64,000 nt of DNA from Oscillospiraceae bacterium (GTDB taxonomy: Bacteria; Bacillota; Clostridia; Saccharofermentanales; Saccharofermentanaceae). The notes below the pieces were generated by a model. The model was not told the origin of the DNA, ran no database searches, and worked only from the letters and a program-made list of their open reading frames with translations. How positions within the stretch are numbered: the stretch's first letter is position 1; each line of letters begins with the position of its first letter. Made by a program: the position numbers and the translations under genes. The stretch lies in assembly GCA_902782125.1 (NCBI GenBank), contig CACZMA010000004.1, positions 310,001 through 374,000 on the forward strand, given 5' to 3'. Positions 18,497-27,531 of the stretch are shown piece by piece.

Positions 18497-21400
18497 TTAC
18501 AGGAAGTAAGCTACACCGCTCTCGAAGATCTTCTGATCCTTGATTCCGGGGATATTCTTGGTAAGGTCAGCTTCATAACGTTCGGAGTGACCCATCTTAC
18601 CGAATACCCTTCCGTCAGGCGACAGGATACCCTCGATAGCACAGATGGAACCGTTGGGATTGAACTCGGTGTTAGCAGATGCCGCGCCTGTATAATCAAC
18701 ATAGCATGTGGCGATCTGACCGTTTGCAGCAAGCTTTGCAACGAGTTCTTCAGATGCTGCGAACTTACCTTCACCGTGAGATACGGGGATCTCATATACA
18801 TCTCCGGGCTTAACGCCTGCAAGCCAGGGGCTGTTATTGGACATGATCTTCGTGGCAACATACTTATTCTGATGACGGCCGATATTGTTGAATGTAAGCG
18901 TCGGAGAATCAGCAGTCATGTCACGGATCTCGCCGTAAGGAACGAGACCTAACTTGATCAAAGCCTGGAAGCCGTTGCAGATACCGAGCATGAGACCGTC
19001 CCTGTTCTGGAGAAGGTCGGATACTGCATCAGACAGGCCGGTGTTCCTGAAGGACGCTGTGATGAACTTACCTGAACCCTCAGGCTCGTCGCCTGCAGAG
19101 AAGCCGCCCGGGATCATGACGATATTGGCACCCTTGATCTTGGAAGCAAGTTCAGTGAACGACTCATTGATATCAGCCTGATTCCTGTTCCTGATAACGA
19201 ATACCTCTGCTTCTGCTCCTGCTCTCTCGAAAGCCCTTGCCGTATCGATCTCGCAGTTTGTGCCGGGGAATACGGGAATGACTACCTTCGGCTTTGCACC
19301 CTTAATCACTCCGGGAGCCGCCTTGAATGTCTTATCAGTTGTGAACTCCTTGATCTCAAAAGGCATATCAGCTTTCTTCGCCTTTGTCGGGAAGATCCTC
19401 TCGAGCTTGCCTTCATAGCTTTCTACAGCATCAGAGATGGCAAGTTCCTGTCCGTTCCAGCTGAACTTGCCGGAATCATTTGTCATACCGATGAACTTAC
19501 CTCCGGCCATCTCGACCTTGTCGATAGCATTGGAATCGTTCGGGATGGCGATGATGATCGTACCCATCTTCCTTGAGAACAGGTCTTCGAATGCGAGCTT
19601 GTCAGAGAATTCGAATCCGAGCTCATTACCGAAGCACATAGCTGCAACTCTCGAAGCAACACCACTGGACTTAACAACGGCTGCATTCTCAACCTGGCCT
19701 CTGGACTGAAGTTCCTTTACGGCCTTGAACACTCTTAAGACGTGATCCTTTTTGTAGAAGCCGATGCCGTTCCTTGCACATGTGAGCATATAGAGTCTCT
19801 GGCCAGCTCCCTTAAGAGTAGCAGAGATGATCTTATCAGTTGTTGTCATACCTACTGCAAAGCTTACGAGCGTCGGAGGTACATGGATGTCGTTGAAGCT
19901 TCCGCTCATCGAGTCCTTACCGCCGATTGCGGCAGTACCATAGTCGAGCTGTGCCCTGTAAGCACCGAGAAGTGCCTGGAGAGGCTTGCCCCATACTGAA
20001 GGCTCGCCCATCCTCTCGAAGTATTCCTGGAATGTGAGTCTTGCAGTAGCCGGATCAACGCCCATGGCAAGAAGCTTAAGCAGCGATTCAACTACGGCAT
20101 GATAAGAACCTGCATAGGGGCTCCACTCCGTATAGAAAGGATCAAAGCCATAAGCCATAACGGAGCAGTCCTTTGTGAATCCCTTATCGAGAGGGATCTT
20201 TGCAGCCATACCTTCCTCGGGTGAATTCTGCATCTTACCGCCGTAAGGCATGAGGACTGTTGCAGCGCCGATAGAAGAGTCGAATCTCTGGATAAGTCCC
20301 TTCCTCGAGCATCCGTCGAGTGAGCCGAGTGTGCCCTTGAGAGATGCTGCGAAATCTCCGTCAACAACACCGTCTGCAGCCTTATCGAGATAGATATCAC
20401 CTTCGGCAGGCTTAACTTCAACTTCTGTATACTGGCTTGCACCGTTTGTATTAATGAACGATCTCGGGATATCAACGATCATATTGCCGTTCCATACCAT
20501 TCTCATGGAAGGCTCTTCAGTAACCTCGGCAACTACGGTTGCTTCAAGGTTCTCTTCTTCAGCAGCCTTCATGAACTTATCGAGGTCAGCCGGGTGTACT
20601 ACGACAGCCATTCTCTCCTGTGACTCGGAGATGGCGATCTCGGTACCGTCGAGACCTTCATACTTCTTCGGAACTGCATCGAGATTGATCTTAAGACCGT
20701 CTGCGAGCTCACCGATGGCAACGGATACACCGCCGGCACCGAAGTCATTACATCTGATGATGAGCTTTGTTACTTCAGGCTTTCTGAACAGTCTCTGAAG
20801 CTTTCTCTCTGTAGGTGCATTACCCTTCTGCACTTCAGATCCGCAAGTGATTACAGACTTTGTATCGTGTGCCTTGGATGAGCCTGTAGCACCGCCGATA
20901 CCGTCACGGCCTGTTCTTCCGCCGAGGAGAACTACGATGTCGCCTGCAGCAGGTCTCTCGCGTACGATGTTGGAAGCGGGTGCGGCACCGACGACGGCAC
21001 CGATCTCCATCCTTTTCGCGACGTAGCCGGGATGATAGAGCTCATCTACCTGTCCGGTGGCAAGGCCGATCTGGTTGCCGTATGAAGAATAACCTGCAGC
21101 CGCAGTCCTTACGAGCTTCTTCTGTGAGAGCTTGCCCTTGAGCGTGAGCGATACGGGAACCGTAGGATCGGATGCACCGGTTACACGCATGGCCTGATAT
21201 ACATAAGATCTTCCGGAGAGCGGATCTCTGATGGCGCCGCCTAAGCATGTTGCAGCACCGCCGAAAGGTTCGATCTCCGTAGGATGGTTATGAGTCTCAT
21301 TCTTGAACATGAAGATGTAATCTTCGGGCTTACCGTCAACTTCGATGCGGATCTTGATGGAGCAGGCGTTGATCTCTTCAGATTCGTCGAGATCGTCGAG

Positions 21401-22282
21401 CTTGCCGTCCTTCTTGAGCTTCTTTGCTGCAAGTGTAGCAATGTCCATGAGGCATACGGGCTTCTTGGAGATCCTGTCGCCGTAAACGTCTTCACGAACT
21501 GCAAGATAATCGTTATATGTATTCCGGATCTCCTTGGTCAGCTCATCGTCGCCGTCGAACTTAACGTCTGTAAGCTGTGTAAGGAACGTTGTGTGGCGGC
21601 AGTGGTCGGACCAGTATGTATCGAGAACCCTGATCTCGGTAATTGTAGGCTCTCTTCCCTGCTCCTTGAAGAAATCCTGAACGAACTTGATATCATCGAA
21701 GCTCATTGCAAGGCCCATGGAAGCACGAAGGTCAGCGAGCGCCTTATCGTCCATTGTATTAAATCCTTCAACTACGGGAACCGTTGTAGGAATATCGTAT
21801 TTGTCCACGAGAGTGTCAGGCTTATCTGCAGAAGCTTCACGTGCCTCTACGGGATTGATGAGGAATCCTTTGATCTTAGCCTTATCCTCTTCAGTCACGT
21901 CACCATAGAAGGCAACGATCCTGGCGCACTTGACGAGGGGGCGTTCCTTCTGGGTAAGGAACTGAACGCACTGAGCAGCCGAGTCAGCTCTCTGGTCGAA
22001 TTGGCCGGGAAGCGCTTCGATAATGAGGACATAAGAAGCATCGCTGAGATCCACTGTCTCATCAGACACGGTATCTACAGGCGGTTCGCTGAAAACGATG
22101 TTCTTTGCCTTCTCATATTCCTCGTCGGTTATGCCCGAGACATCATAGCGGTTGATAACGCGTACCTTGGTAACGCCTGAGCACTCCAAGTCGTATTTGA
22201 CATCGTGCAGTATTCCGCCGGCCTCGACATTAAAGCCTTCCTTCTTCTCTGACAGTACTCTTCTGACTGACTGTTCGTTCAT
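18497..22282 (-). CDS. purL: Phosphoribosylformylglycinamidine synthase, single large chain
   Basis: Converts FGAR to FGAM in purine synthesis, with its own glutaminase. 1261 residues carry everything that PurS, small PurL and PurQ provide in Bacillus. An N-terminal PurS-like part (about 1-100) is followed by two AIRS-like synthase halves (THNHPTEIEPFGGAATCLGG and PYAGSYHAVVE mark them). The C-terminal class I amidotransferase starts at about KPKVVIPVFPGTNCEID, with Cys in GICNGFQ and His in PVSHGEGKF. GGGAGG precedes the ATG. It is 23 bases after htpG. The length fits the long clostridial clade of this enzyme. Confidence 0.97.
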   Translation of the reverse strand: MNEQSVRRVLSEKKEGFNVEAGGILHDVKYDLECSGVTKVRVINRYDVSGITDEEYEKAKNIVFSEPPVDTVSDETVDLSDASYVLIIEALPGQFDQRADSAAQCVQFLTQKERPLVKCARIVAFYGDVTEEDKAKIKGFLINPVEAREASADKPDTLVDKYDIPTTVPVVEGFNTMDDKALADLRASMGLAMSFDDIKFVQDFFKEQGREPTITEIRVLDTYWSDHCRHTTFLTQLTDVKFDGDDELTKEIRNTYNDYLAVREDVYGDRISKKPVCLMDIATLAAKKLKKDGKLDDLDESEEINACSIKIRIEVDGKPEDYIFMFKNETHNHPTEIEPFGGAATCLGGAIRDPLSGRSYVYQAMRVTGASDPTVPVSLTLKGKLSQKKLVRTAAAGYSSYGNQIGLATGQVDELYHPGYVAKRMEIGAVVGAAPASNIVRERPAAGDIVVLLGGRTGRDGIGGATGSSKAHDTKSVITCGSEVQKGNAPTERKLQRLFRKPEVTKLIIRCNDFGAGGVSVAIGELADGLKINLDAVPKKYEGLDGTEIAISESQERMAVVVHPADLDKFMKAAEEENLEATVVAEVTEEPSMRMVWNGNMIVDIPRSFINTNGASQYTEVEVKPAEGDIYLDKAADGVVDGDFAASLKGTLGSLDGCSRKGLIQRFDSSIGAATVLMPYGGKMQNSPEEGMAAKIPLDKGFTKDCSVMAYGFDPFYTEWSPYAGSYHAVVESLLKLLAMGVDPATARLTFQEYFERMGEPSVWGKPLQALLGAYRAQLDYGTAAIGGKDSMSGSFNDIHVPPTLVSFAVGMTTTDKIISATLKGAGQRLYMLTCARNGIGFYKKDHVLRVFKAVKELQSRGQVENAAVVKSSGVASRVAAMCFGNELGFEFSDKLAFEDLFSRKMGTIIIAIPNDSNAIDKVEMAGGKFIGMTNDSGKFSWNGQELAISDAVESYEGKLERIFPTKAKKADMPFEIKEFTTDKTFKAAPGVIKGAKPKVVIPVFPGTNCEIDTARAFERAGAEAEVFVIRNRNQADINESFTELASKIKGANIVMIPGGFSAGDEPEGSGKFITASFRNTGLSDAVSDLLQNRDGLMLGICNGFQALIKLGLVPYGEIRDMTADSPTLTFNNIGRHQNKYVATKIMSNNSPWLAGVKPGDVYEIPVSHGEGKFAASEELVAKLAANGQIATCYVDYTGAASANTEFNPNGSICAIEGILSPDGRVFGKMGHSERYEADLTKNIPGIKDQKIFESGVAYFL

Positions 22283-22305
22283 TCTTTGAATCCTCCCGTT
22301 GGATC

Positions 22306-24234
22306 TTATAGGTTCTCAACGCTCTTAGCGAGCAGTTCTGAGTTGAATTTGAGGAAGCGCTCGAGGCCTTCGCTGTCCAGAGTGCCGTGAGCAAGCTTCG
22401 CCTGATCATATACATGCTGAATGAGGCGGTCTGCTGTCTCTTTCTCTGAACCCTGAGCTTCAAGTGCTTCTATCTTAGTTACGAGCGGGCTGTCCGTATT
22501 GATGACGAGTTCTTCGGTCTCGGGGAACATGTCTGCCATCTCCTCGGGACTCATGTTGCTCATCCTCATCATACGCTCATACTGCTCGCGCATCTCCTTG
22601 TTACGTCGGTTGAACTCCGCTTCCCTGATGAAGGCAGGCATCTTCTCCTTGCCCATTGCCTTCGCGAAAACAGGCATCTTCTCGTTACCCAGGGCAGCAC
22701 GGAAGATCTCCTTAAGCTTATTCTGCGTCTCTTCGTCTGAATCGGCACCGGAAAGCTCGGAGTCTACTCTCTGGAATCTGTTGTCAGGCTTCTTATACTC
22801 ATGGAAAGACATGAAGTTGTTATCGATCTCTTCATCCATTATGACTACATCGTAGCCCTCCTGAACGGACATATCGATATAAGCGGCCTGTGCCTTGGAG
22901 TCTGTGGTGTATCTGATGTTCTTGTGATCACCTTCGGTAAGCTCTGCAAAAGTCTTGTACTTACCGTCAGTTGTCTTATAGAGGCAGATATCTTCAACCT
23001 TCTCGTAGAATTTCTCTTCCTTCATCATGCCGTACTTAACGAATACGGAGATATCGGACCAGTACTTCTCATAGTCTTCTCTCTGCTTCTTAAACAGCTC
23101 ATTAAGCTTATCGGAGACCTTCTTGATGATGTGGCTCGAGAGTTTCTTAACATATTCATCCTGCTGCAGTGCAGAACGAGATACATTCAAAGGAAGGTCG
23201 GAGCAGTCAAGGCATCCCTGAAGCAGGAAGAGGAAATCAGGAATGATCTCTTCTATGTTGTCTGCAACGAAGATCTGGTGGTTATAGATCTTGATCCTGC
23301 CGTCTAAGTTCTGATAGACATTATCGGTCTTGGGGAAATACAAGATACCCTGCAGCGTGAACGGATAATCCATGTTGAGATGTATCCAGAACAGAGGATC
23401 CCTGCCGTCATTGAATACGCTGTGATAGAACTGCTTGTATTCGTCTTCGGTGCACTCGGAAGGCTTCTTGGTCCACAGAGGCGACTTATTGTTTACAGGA
23501 ACATACTTTACGGGTTCAGCCGTATATTCCTCACCCTTCTCCTCTGCTTCTTTCTTCCTCTTAGCTTCCGCTTCCTCATGAAGCTTATCCGCCTTAACAT
23601 CGACATAGTAGATATCGGCAGGTGCAAAATAGCAGTACTTCCTTAAAGTCATTCTGATGGTAGCAGAATCAAACTGTGACTTTGCCTCATCAGAGAGCTT
23701 AAGAGTAATGATCGTACCTCTGCTATCCTTATCGGATGCAGTGATCTCATAGTCCATTCCGTCCTTGGATGTCCATCTGACTGCTTCAGCATCAGCAACG
23801 AAGCTCTTCGTATCGATCGTTACTTCATCTGCAACCATAAATGCCGAATAGAATCCGAGACCGAAGTGACCGATGATGCCGGTCTTGTCTGTAGATTCCT
23901 GCTGATACTTGGTTACAAAATCAAGCGCTCCGGAGAAAGCGATCTGGTTGATGTATTTCTCGACCTCTTCTGCGGTCATACCGATACCGTCATCTTCAAA
24001 AGCAAGCGTGCCGGCATCGTCATCGTAGACGATCCTTATGGAATACTCAGCCTTGGGATCCGCGCCTTCCTCAGCCTTGCCGAGTTCAGCGAGCCTTCTG
24101 TGCTTGGATATGGCATCTGCGCAGTTCGATACGAGCTCACGCACGAAGATGTCCTTATCCTCATACAGCCACTGTCTGATAACCGGGAAAATATTCTCAG
24201 TTGTTACCGAGATCTTTCCGCTCTTTGTTTCCAT
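22306..24234 (-). CDS. htpG: Chaperone HtpG (Hsp90)
   Basis: ATP-dependent cytosolic chaperone. The N-terminal GHKL ATPase is shown by RELVSNCADAI, EDDGIGM and GHFGLGFYSAFMVAD. The middle domain and a C-terminal dimerisation part complete 642 residues, full length. GGAGGTGATATAA precedes the ATG. It follows the aminotransferase gene by 29 bases with no CIRCE or other promoter visible, unlike groESL in this window, so heat-shock control by HrcA is not indicated here. Confidence 0.97.
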   Translation of the reverse strand: METKSGKISVTTENIFPVIRQWLYEDKDIFVRELVSNCADAISKHRRLAELGKAEEGADPKAEYSIRIVYDDDAGTLAFEDDGIGMTAEEVEKYINQIAFSGALDFVTKYQQESTDKTGIIGHFGLGFYSAFMVADEVTIDTKSFVADAEAVRWTSKDGMDYEITASDKDSRGTIITLKLSDEAKSQFDSATIRMTLRKYCYFAPADIYYVDVKADKLHEEAEAKRKKEAEEKGEEYTAEPVKYVPVNNKSPLWTKKPSECTEDEYKQFYHSVFNDGRDPLFWIHLNMDYPFTLQGILYFPKTDNVYQNLDGRIKIYNHQIFVADNIEEIIPDFLFLLQGCLDCSDLPLNVSRSALQQDEYVKKLSSHIIKKVSDKLNELFKKQREDYEKYWSDISVFVKYGMMKEEKFYEKVEDICLYKTTDGKYKTFAELTEGDHKNIRYTTDSKAQAAYIDMSVQEGYDVVIMDEEIDNNFMSFHEYKKPDNRFQRVDSELSGADSDEETQNKLKEIFRAALGNEKMPVFAKAMGKEKMPAFIREAEFNRRNKEMREQYERMMRMSNMSPEEMADMFPETEELVINTDSPLVTKIEALEAQGSEKETADRLIQHVYDQAKLAHGTLDSEGLERFLKFNSELLAKSVENL

Positions 24235-24263
24235 TTATATCACCTCCAAATAAGTAAGCAACA

Positions 24264-25112
24264 TTACTTGTGTGCCGCGATATACTCGGCAGTATAAGCC
24301 TTGTATTCACGGGAGATCATCTGCAGAAGTTCATTATCCGCAGAATCAAAAACGTAACCGTCAATGTATCTGACGGGCAGTATATCGAAAGGCGTACTGC
24401 TGACAAACAGTGCACATTCTTCACCCTTGAGCTCTTCAAGCGTGAACATGCCCTCGGAAAGTTCCGTTCCGGCCCTTCTCAAAGCTTCAATGACCCTTCT
24501 TCTGGTAATACCTATGAGGATCTTGCTGTCAGGTGCGGAATACACCTTGCCGTCCCTGATCACAAACAGGTTCGACATGGACCCCTCATATATGCGGTCT
24601 TCATTATCAGCAAGTACAAGTTCAAAAGGCAGGCCGTGTTCATTTGCTTCAGTAAACTTCTTATTCACCGTATTCTTGTAGTCACCGCGGAAAACCTTAA
24701 CGTTAGGAGTCTGTCTCTCCCACTTGAGAAGCGAAGTATTGATACCGCCAGTAAACATCTCTTCGGTAGGAAGCTTGATGTCCACTCCATGAATAAGGAG
24801 CTGTGAATTAGTGAGAACGATCCTTATATTACCCGTCTTGATACCGGAATCAGAGACATAGCATCTTGCACTGTCCAAGATACCTTCGATATCAACGGGA
24901 AAGTCTTCGAGACTACTGACGGACTTTGCAAGCCGATCCATATGATCTTCAGCATAAAGAAGAACACCGTCCATTATCCTTAACGTCTCATAATAAGTAC
25001 GGAGATCAGAAGGTCTGGACAGTTCTTCTGCAAGGCTATCCGTATTCTTATATACAGAACCATTATAGTAGAATGTCTCACCTGTAAGGTGTTCCATAAG
25101 CGGATAAGCCAT
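24264..25112 (-). CDS. Class IV aminotransferase
   Basis: PLP enzyme of the branched-chain aminotransferase / D-amino-acid aminotransferase / aminodeoxychorismate lyase group. The catalytic Lys is in VFRGDYKNTVN and the cofactor region is IYEGSMSNLFVI. 282 residues. The frame is open to 25169, but GGAGAT seven bases before ATG 25112 sets the start. The lack of a clear substrate motif means BCAT, Dat and PabC activities remain possible; PabC- or Dat-like is more probable at this length. It heads the long minus-strand unit, divergent from argG. Confidence 0.8.
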   Translation of the reverse strand: MAYPLMEHLTGETFYYNGSVYKNTDSLAEELSRPSDLRTYYETLRIMDGVLLYAEDHMDRLAKSVSSLEDFPVDIEGILDSARCYVSDSGIKTGNIRIVLTNSQLLIHGVDIKLPTEEMFTGGINTSLLKWERQTPNVKVFRGDYKNTVNKKFTEANEHGLPFELVLADNEDRIYEGSMSNLFVIRDGKVYSAPDSKILIGITRRRVIEALRRAGTELSEGMFTLEELKGEECALFVSSTPFDILPVRYIDGYVFDSADNELLQMISREYKAYTAEYIAAHK

Positions 25113-25158
25113 AGTCAGATCTCCAGTAAAAAATAAACAGGGACAATCCCCCTTTAAG

Positions 25159-25187
25159 ATTTTATACAAAAGGCCGTTCTTTTACAA
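25159..25187 (-). promoter_or_regulatory. Possible sigma-A promoter for the aminotransferase-htpG-purL run
   Basis: On the minus strand, TTGTAA (25182-25187), a 17-base spacer and TAAAAT (25159-25164) give 4/6 and 5/6 matches to the sigma-A consensus. It lies 47 bases before ATG 25112. No better pair was seen in this divergent region. Confidence 0.45.
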
Positions 25188-25189
25188 AA

Positions 25190-25211
25190 GTGCATTGTCA
25201 AAAACATGCAC
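25190..25211. repeat. Inverted repeat in the divergent aminotransferase/argG region
   Basis: GTGCAT (25190-25195) and ATGCAC (25206-25211) flank a 10-base AT-rich spacer. It sits just upstream of the possible aminotransferase promoter, the position of a regulator-binding site. The regulator is unknown. Confidence 0.4.
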
Positions 25212-25270
25212 AAAAAAACGACTATATTTATTACTTGTTTTATTAAGCAGGCGCTTTTAAAATTTACGTG

Positions 25271-25299
25271 TTGACTTAAGGCAGACCTAGTTGTATGAT
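25271..25299 (+). promoter_or_regulatory. Sigma-A promoter of argG
   Basis: TTGACT (25271-25276), a 17-base spacer and TATGAT (25294-25299) are close to the sigma-A consensus. The transcript would start near 25306 and give a leader of about 47 bases that contains the ARG box. Confidence 0.8.
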
Positions 25300-25321
25300 A
25301 TGCGAAGTTTATACAGAAGTT

Positions 25322-25335
25322 TGCATAAATATTCA
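25322..25335. promoter_or_regulatory. ARG box (ArgR/AhrC operator) in the argG leader
   Basis: TGCATAAATATTCA is a near-palindrome matching the 14-base ARG box pattern (TG-A-T-A core on both sides). It lies about 16 bases after the predicted argG start point and just before the ribosome binding site, as expected for repression by ArgR with arginine. A weaker partner box may lie around 25301-25315, but I would not count on it. argR itself is not in the window. Confidence 0.7.
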
Positions 25336-25352
25336 TGTTTTGGAGGTGCCAC

Positions 25353-26567
25353 ATGGCAAAGGAAAAGTTTTTATTAGCATATTCAGGCGGACTTGATACA
25401 TCCATCATCATTCCCTGGCTTCTCGAGCACTATGACTGCGAAGTTGTTGCTTACTGCGGTGAAGTCGGCGTAGGTGTTGATAATGATTATCTTGAGAAGA
25501 AGGCTCTTAAGTGCGGAGCTATCAAGTGCATCGTCGAGAACATCGAGGAAGAGTTCGTTTCAGATTATGTATTCCCTACTCTTAAGGCTAATGCAGTATA
25601 TGAGGGCAAGTACCTCCTCGGTACTTCCATGGCAAGACCTCTTATTGCCAAGCATTTCGTTGACGTTGCAAAGCAGGAAGGCTGCACCACTATCGTTCAC
25701 GGCTGCACCGGCAAGGGTAACGACCAGGTAAGATTCGAGCTTTCCATCAAGGCTCTTGCACCTGACATGAAGATCCTTGCTCCTTGGAGGATCTGGGATA
25801 TCAAGTCACGTGACGAAGAGATCGATTATGCTGCAGCTCACGGCATCGAAGTTCCTGTTACAAAGGAGAACAATTACTCCAAGGACGAGAACCTCTGGCA
25901 TCTCTCTCACGAGGGCATGGATCTTGAGGATCCTGCAAACGAGCCTGACCTCGATAAGATCCTTGAGCTCATGGTATCTCCCGAGAAGGCACCTGATACT
26001 CCCACATATGTTACATTCAAGTTTGAGAAAGGTATTCCCGTAGAAGTTGACGGTCAGAAGCTTTCTCCTGCTGAACTTCTCAAGTACTGCAACAAGGTTG
26101 CAGGCGCTAACGGCGTAGGCATCGCAGATATCGTTGAGAACCGTCTTGTAGGTATGAAGAGCCGCGGCGTTTACGAGACTCCGGGCGGAACTCTTCTCTT
26201 TGCAGCACACAGAGAGCTCGAGCTCCTCACAGTAGAGCGTGATACACTGCACTACAAGGATCTCGTAGCACAGAAGTTCGCTGAGCTCGTATATTACGGA
26301 CAGTGGTTCCACCCGTTAAGAGAGGCACTCTCTGCTTTCGTAGACGATACACAGAAGACAGTTACAGGTGAAGTTAAGATGAAGCTCTACAAGGGCAACT
26401 GCACACCTGCAGGCACAAAGTCACCTTACTCCCTCTATGATCCTGAGATCGCTACTTTCGAAGCTGACGAAGTCTACAACCAGGCTGATGCAGGCGGATT
26501 CATCAACTGCTTCGGTCTCCCTATGAAGGTCAATGCCGCTATGAAGAAGAAGAACGGTCTTCTTTGA
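25353..26567 (+). CDS. argG: Argininosuccinate synthase
   Basis: ATP-dependent joining of citrulline and aspartate to argininosuccinate. The N-terminal P-loop is [28 protein letters not shown] and the downstream AAAHGIEVP region are family features. 404 residues. An ATG at 25335 is in frame, but TGGAGGTG at 25341-25348 selects ATG 25353. It is preceded by a strong promoter and an ARG box. The pathway continues with argH 965 bases downstream, after two acetyltransferase genes. Confidence 0.97.
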   Translation: MAKEKFLLAYSGGLDTSIIIPWLLEHYDCEVVAYCGEVGVGVDNDYLEKKALKCGAIKCIVENIEEEFVSDYVFPTLKANAVYEGKYLLGTSMARPLIAKHFVDVAKQEGCTTIVHGCTGKGNDQVRFELSIKALAPDMKILAPWRIWDIKSRDEEIDYAAAHGIEVPVTKENNYSKDENLWHLSHEGMDLEDPANEPDLDKILELMVSPEKAPDTPTYVTFKFEKGIPVEVDGQKLSPAELLKYCNKVAGANGVGIADIVENRLVGMKSRGVYETPGGTLLFAAHRELELLTVERDTLHYKDLVAQKFAELVYYGQWFHPLREALSAFVDDTQKTVTGEVKMKLYKGNCTPAGTKSPYSLYDPEIATFEADEVYNQADAGGFINCFGLPMKVNAAMKKKNGLL

Positions 26568-26592
26568 TCATTAGCATAAGTTAAGCTTATTT

Positions 26593-26626
26593 GCGGCCGC
26601 CTCTTACGGGACGGCCGCTAACTTTT
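26593..26626 (+). terminator. GC-rich hairpin between argG and the acetyltransferase genes
   Basis: GCGGCCG (26593-26599) pairs with CGGCCGC (26612-26618) across a 12-base loop and is followed by TAACTTTT. It could be a full or partial terminator that lowers expression of the downstream genes, or a processing/stabilising hairpin. The next ribosome binding site starts at 26628, so read-through must be needed unless a separate promoter exists; none is evident. Confidence 0.5.
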
Positions 26627-26641
26627 AAGGAGGAAACGACA

Positions 26642-27064
26642 ATGGATAACAAAGACGTATTCACTTATTCCATAACACCTGAGGAATACATGATGTTCCG
26701 TAAAGCCGTCGGCTGGGCTGAATTTCCGCTCGAACAGGCTGAAGAAGGACTTAAGAATTCTTATATCTTCGTTATCCGAAGAGAAGACAAGCCGATTGCG
26801 TTGGGCCGTATAGTGACCGATCACGGTTATGTCGTATACATTGCTGATGTCATAGTCCTTCCTGAATACCAGGGTCAGGGCTACGGAAGGATCATAATGG
26901 AGAAGCTCATGGAGACGATCAATTCATGGCTCAAGCCCGGACACAAGATGATGGTCACTCTGGTATCTGCACTGGGCAAAGATGAATTCTACAAGAAATT
27001 CGGATTTGAGAGCCGCCCCAATGAAAGATTTGGTCCCGGAATGTGTCAATGGATAGGAGCATGA
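26642..27064 (+). CDS. GNAT family N-acetyltransferase
   Basis: Acetyl-CoA-dependent acetyltransferase of unknown substrate. 140 residues; the acetyl-CoA-binding segment is VLPEYQGQGYGRIIMEKLM, after an IADVIV strand, and the C-terminal FYKKFGFESRPN is typical. AAGGAGG eight bases before ATG 26642 fixes the start, although the frame is open from 26591. It lies inside the arg cluster and is followed four bases later by a second GNAT gene, so a substrate linked to arginine metabolism is possible but not shown. Confidence 0.85.
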   Translation: MDNKDVFTYSITPEEYMMFRKAVGWAEFPLEQAEEGLKNSYIFVIRREDKPIALGRIVTDHGYVVYIADVIVLPEYQGQGYGRIIMEKLMETINSWLKPGHKMMVTLVSALGKDEFYKKFGFESRPNERFGPGMCQWIGA

Positions 27065-27068
27065 ACTT

Positions 27069-27527
27069 ATGAATACCGAATACAGACTGATGAATATTGA
27101 AGACTATGAGCAGGCATACGATCTCTGGCTCTTATGCGGCAACGGACTTAACAACAAGGACGATTCGAGAGAAGGCATCGATAAATATCTTAAGAGGAAT
27201 CCGACCACCTCTTTTGTAGCAGTATGCGAAGAAAAAGTCGTCGGTGTGATATTATGTGGTCATGACGGAAGAAGGGGCATCATACAGCATGCCTGTGTCT
27301 CACCCGAATACAGACGTTTCGGCATCGGTTCAAAGCTGGTTGATCTTGCTTTGGAAGCACTTAAGGCCGAAGGCATCAATAAAGTCCTCCTCGTTGCTTT
27401 CAAGAAGAACGAAGGCGGCAACAAGTTCTGGGAATCTCAGGGATTCACCCTGCGTGAAGACCTGAATTACAGGAACAAAGCATTATCAGAGATGATCAGG
27501 ATAGATCCTGATTACACAAAGGAGTAA
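27069..27527 (+). CDS. GNAT family N-acetyltransferase (second, different subgroup)
   Basis: 152 residues. The acetyl-CoA site is VSPEYRRFGIGSKLVDLAL. GHDGRRGIIQHA and KFWESQGFTLREDLNYRNK are marks of a common but uncharacterised GNAT group. It is not a close copy of the preceding gene, so this is not a recent duplication. It is positioned between the first GNAT and argH with gaps of four bases on each side, so all three are surely co-transcribed. Substrate unknown. Confidence 0.85.
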   Translation: MNTEYRLMNIEDYEQAYDLWLLCGNGLNNKDDSREGIDKYLKRNPTTSFVAVCEEKVVGVILCGHDGRRGIIQHACVSPEYRRFGIGSKLVDLALEALKAEGINKVLLVAFKKNEGGNKFWESQGFTLREDLNYRNKALSEMIRIDPDYTKE

Positions 27528-27531
27528 ACAT

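Noticed and set aside
21284-22180. 298-codon open frame on the plus strand opposite purL
   Set aside because: It lies wholly inside the complement of a certain, highly conserved gene, has no ribosome binding site and no recognisable domain. Several other long antisense frames (for example 3361-3981 opposite pyrD/pyrE, 31253-32062 opposite the glycosidase gene) are of the same kind.
26593-26600. NotI site GCGGCCGC as a sign of a cloning vector
   Set aside because: It is half of a natural inverted repeat between two native arg-cluster genes, with no vector sequence around.
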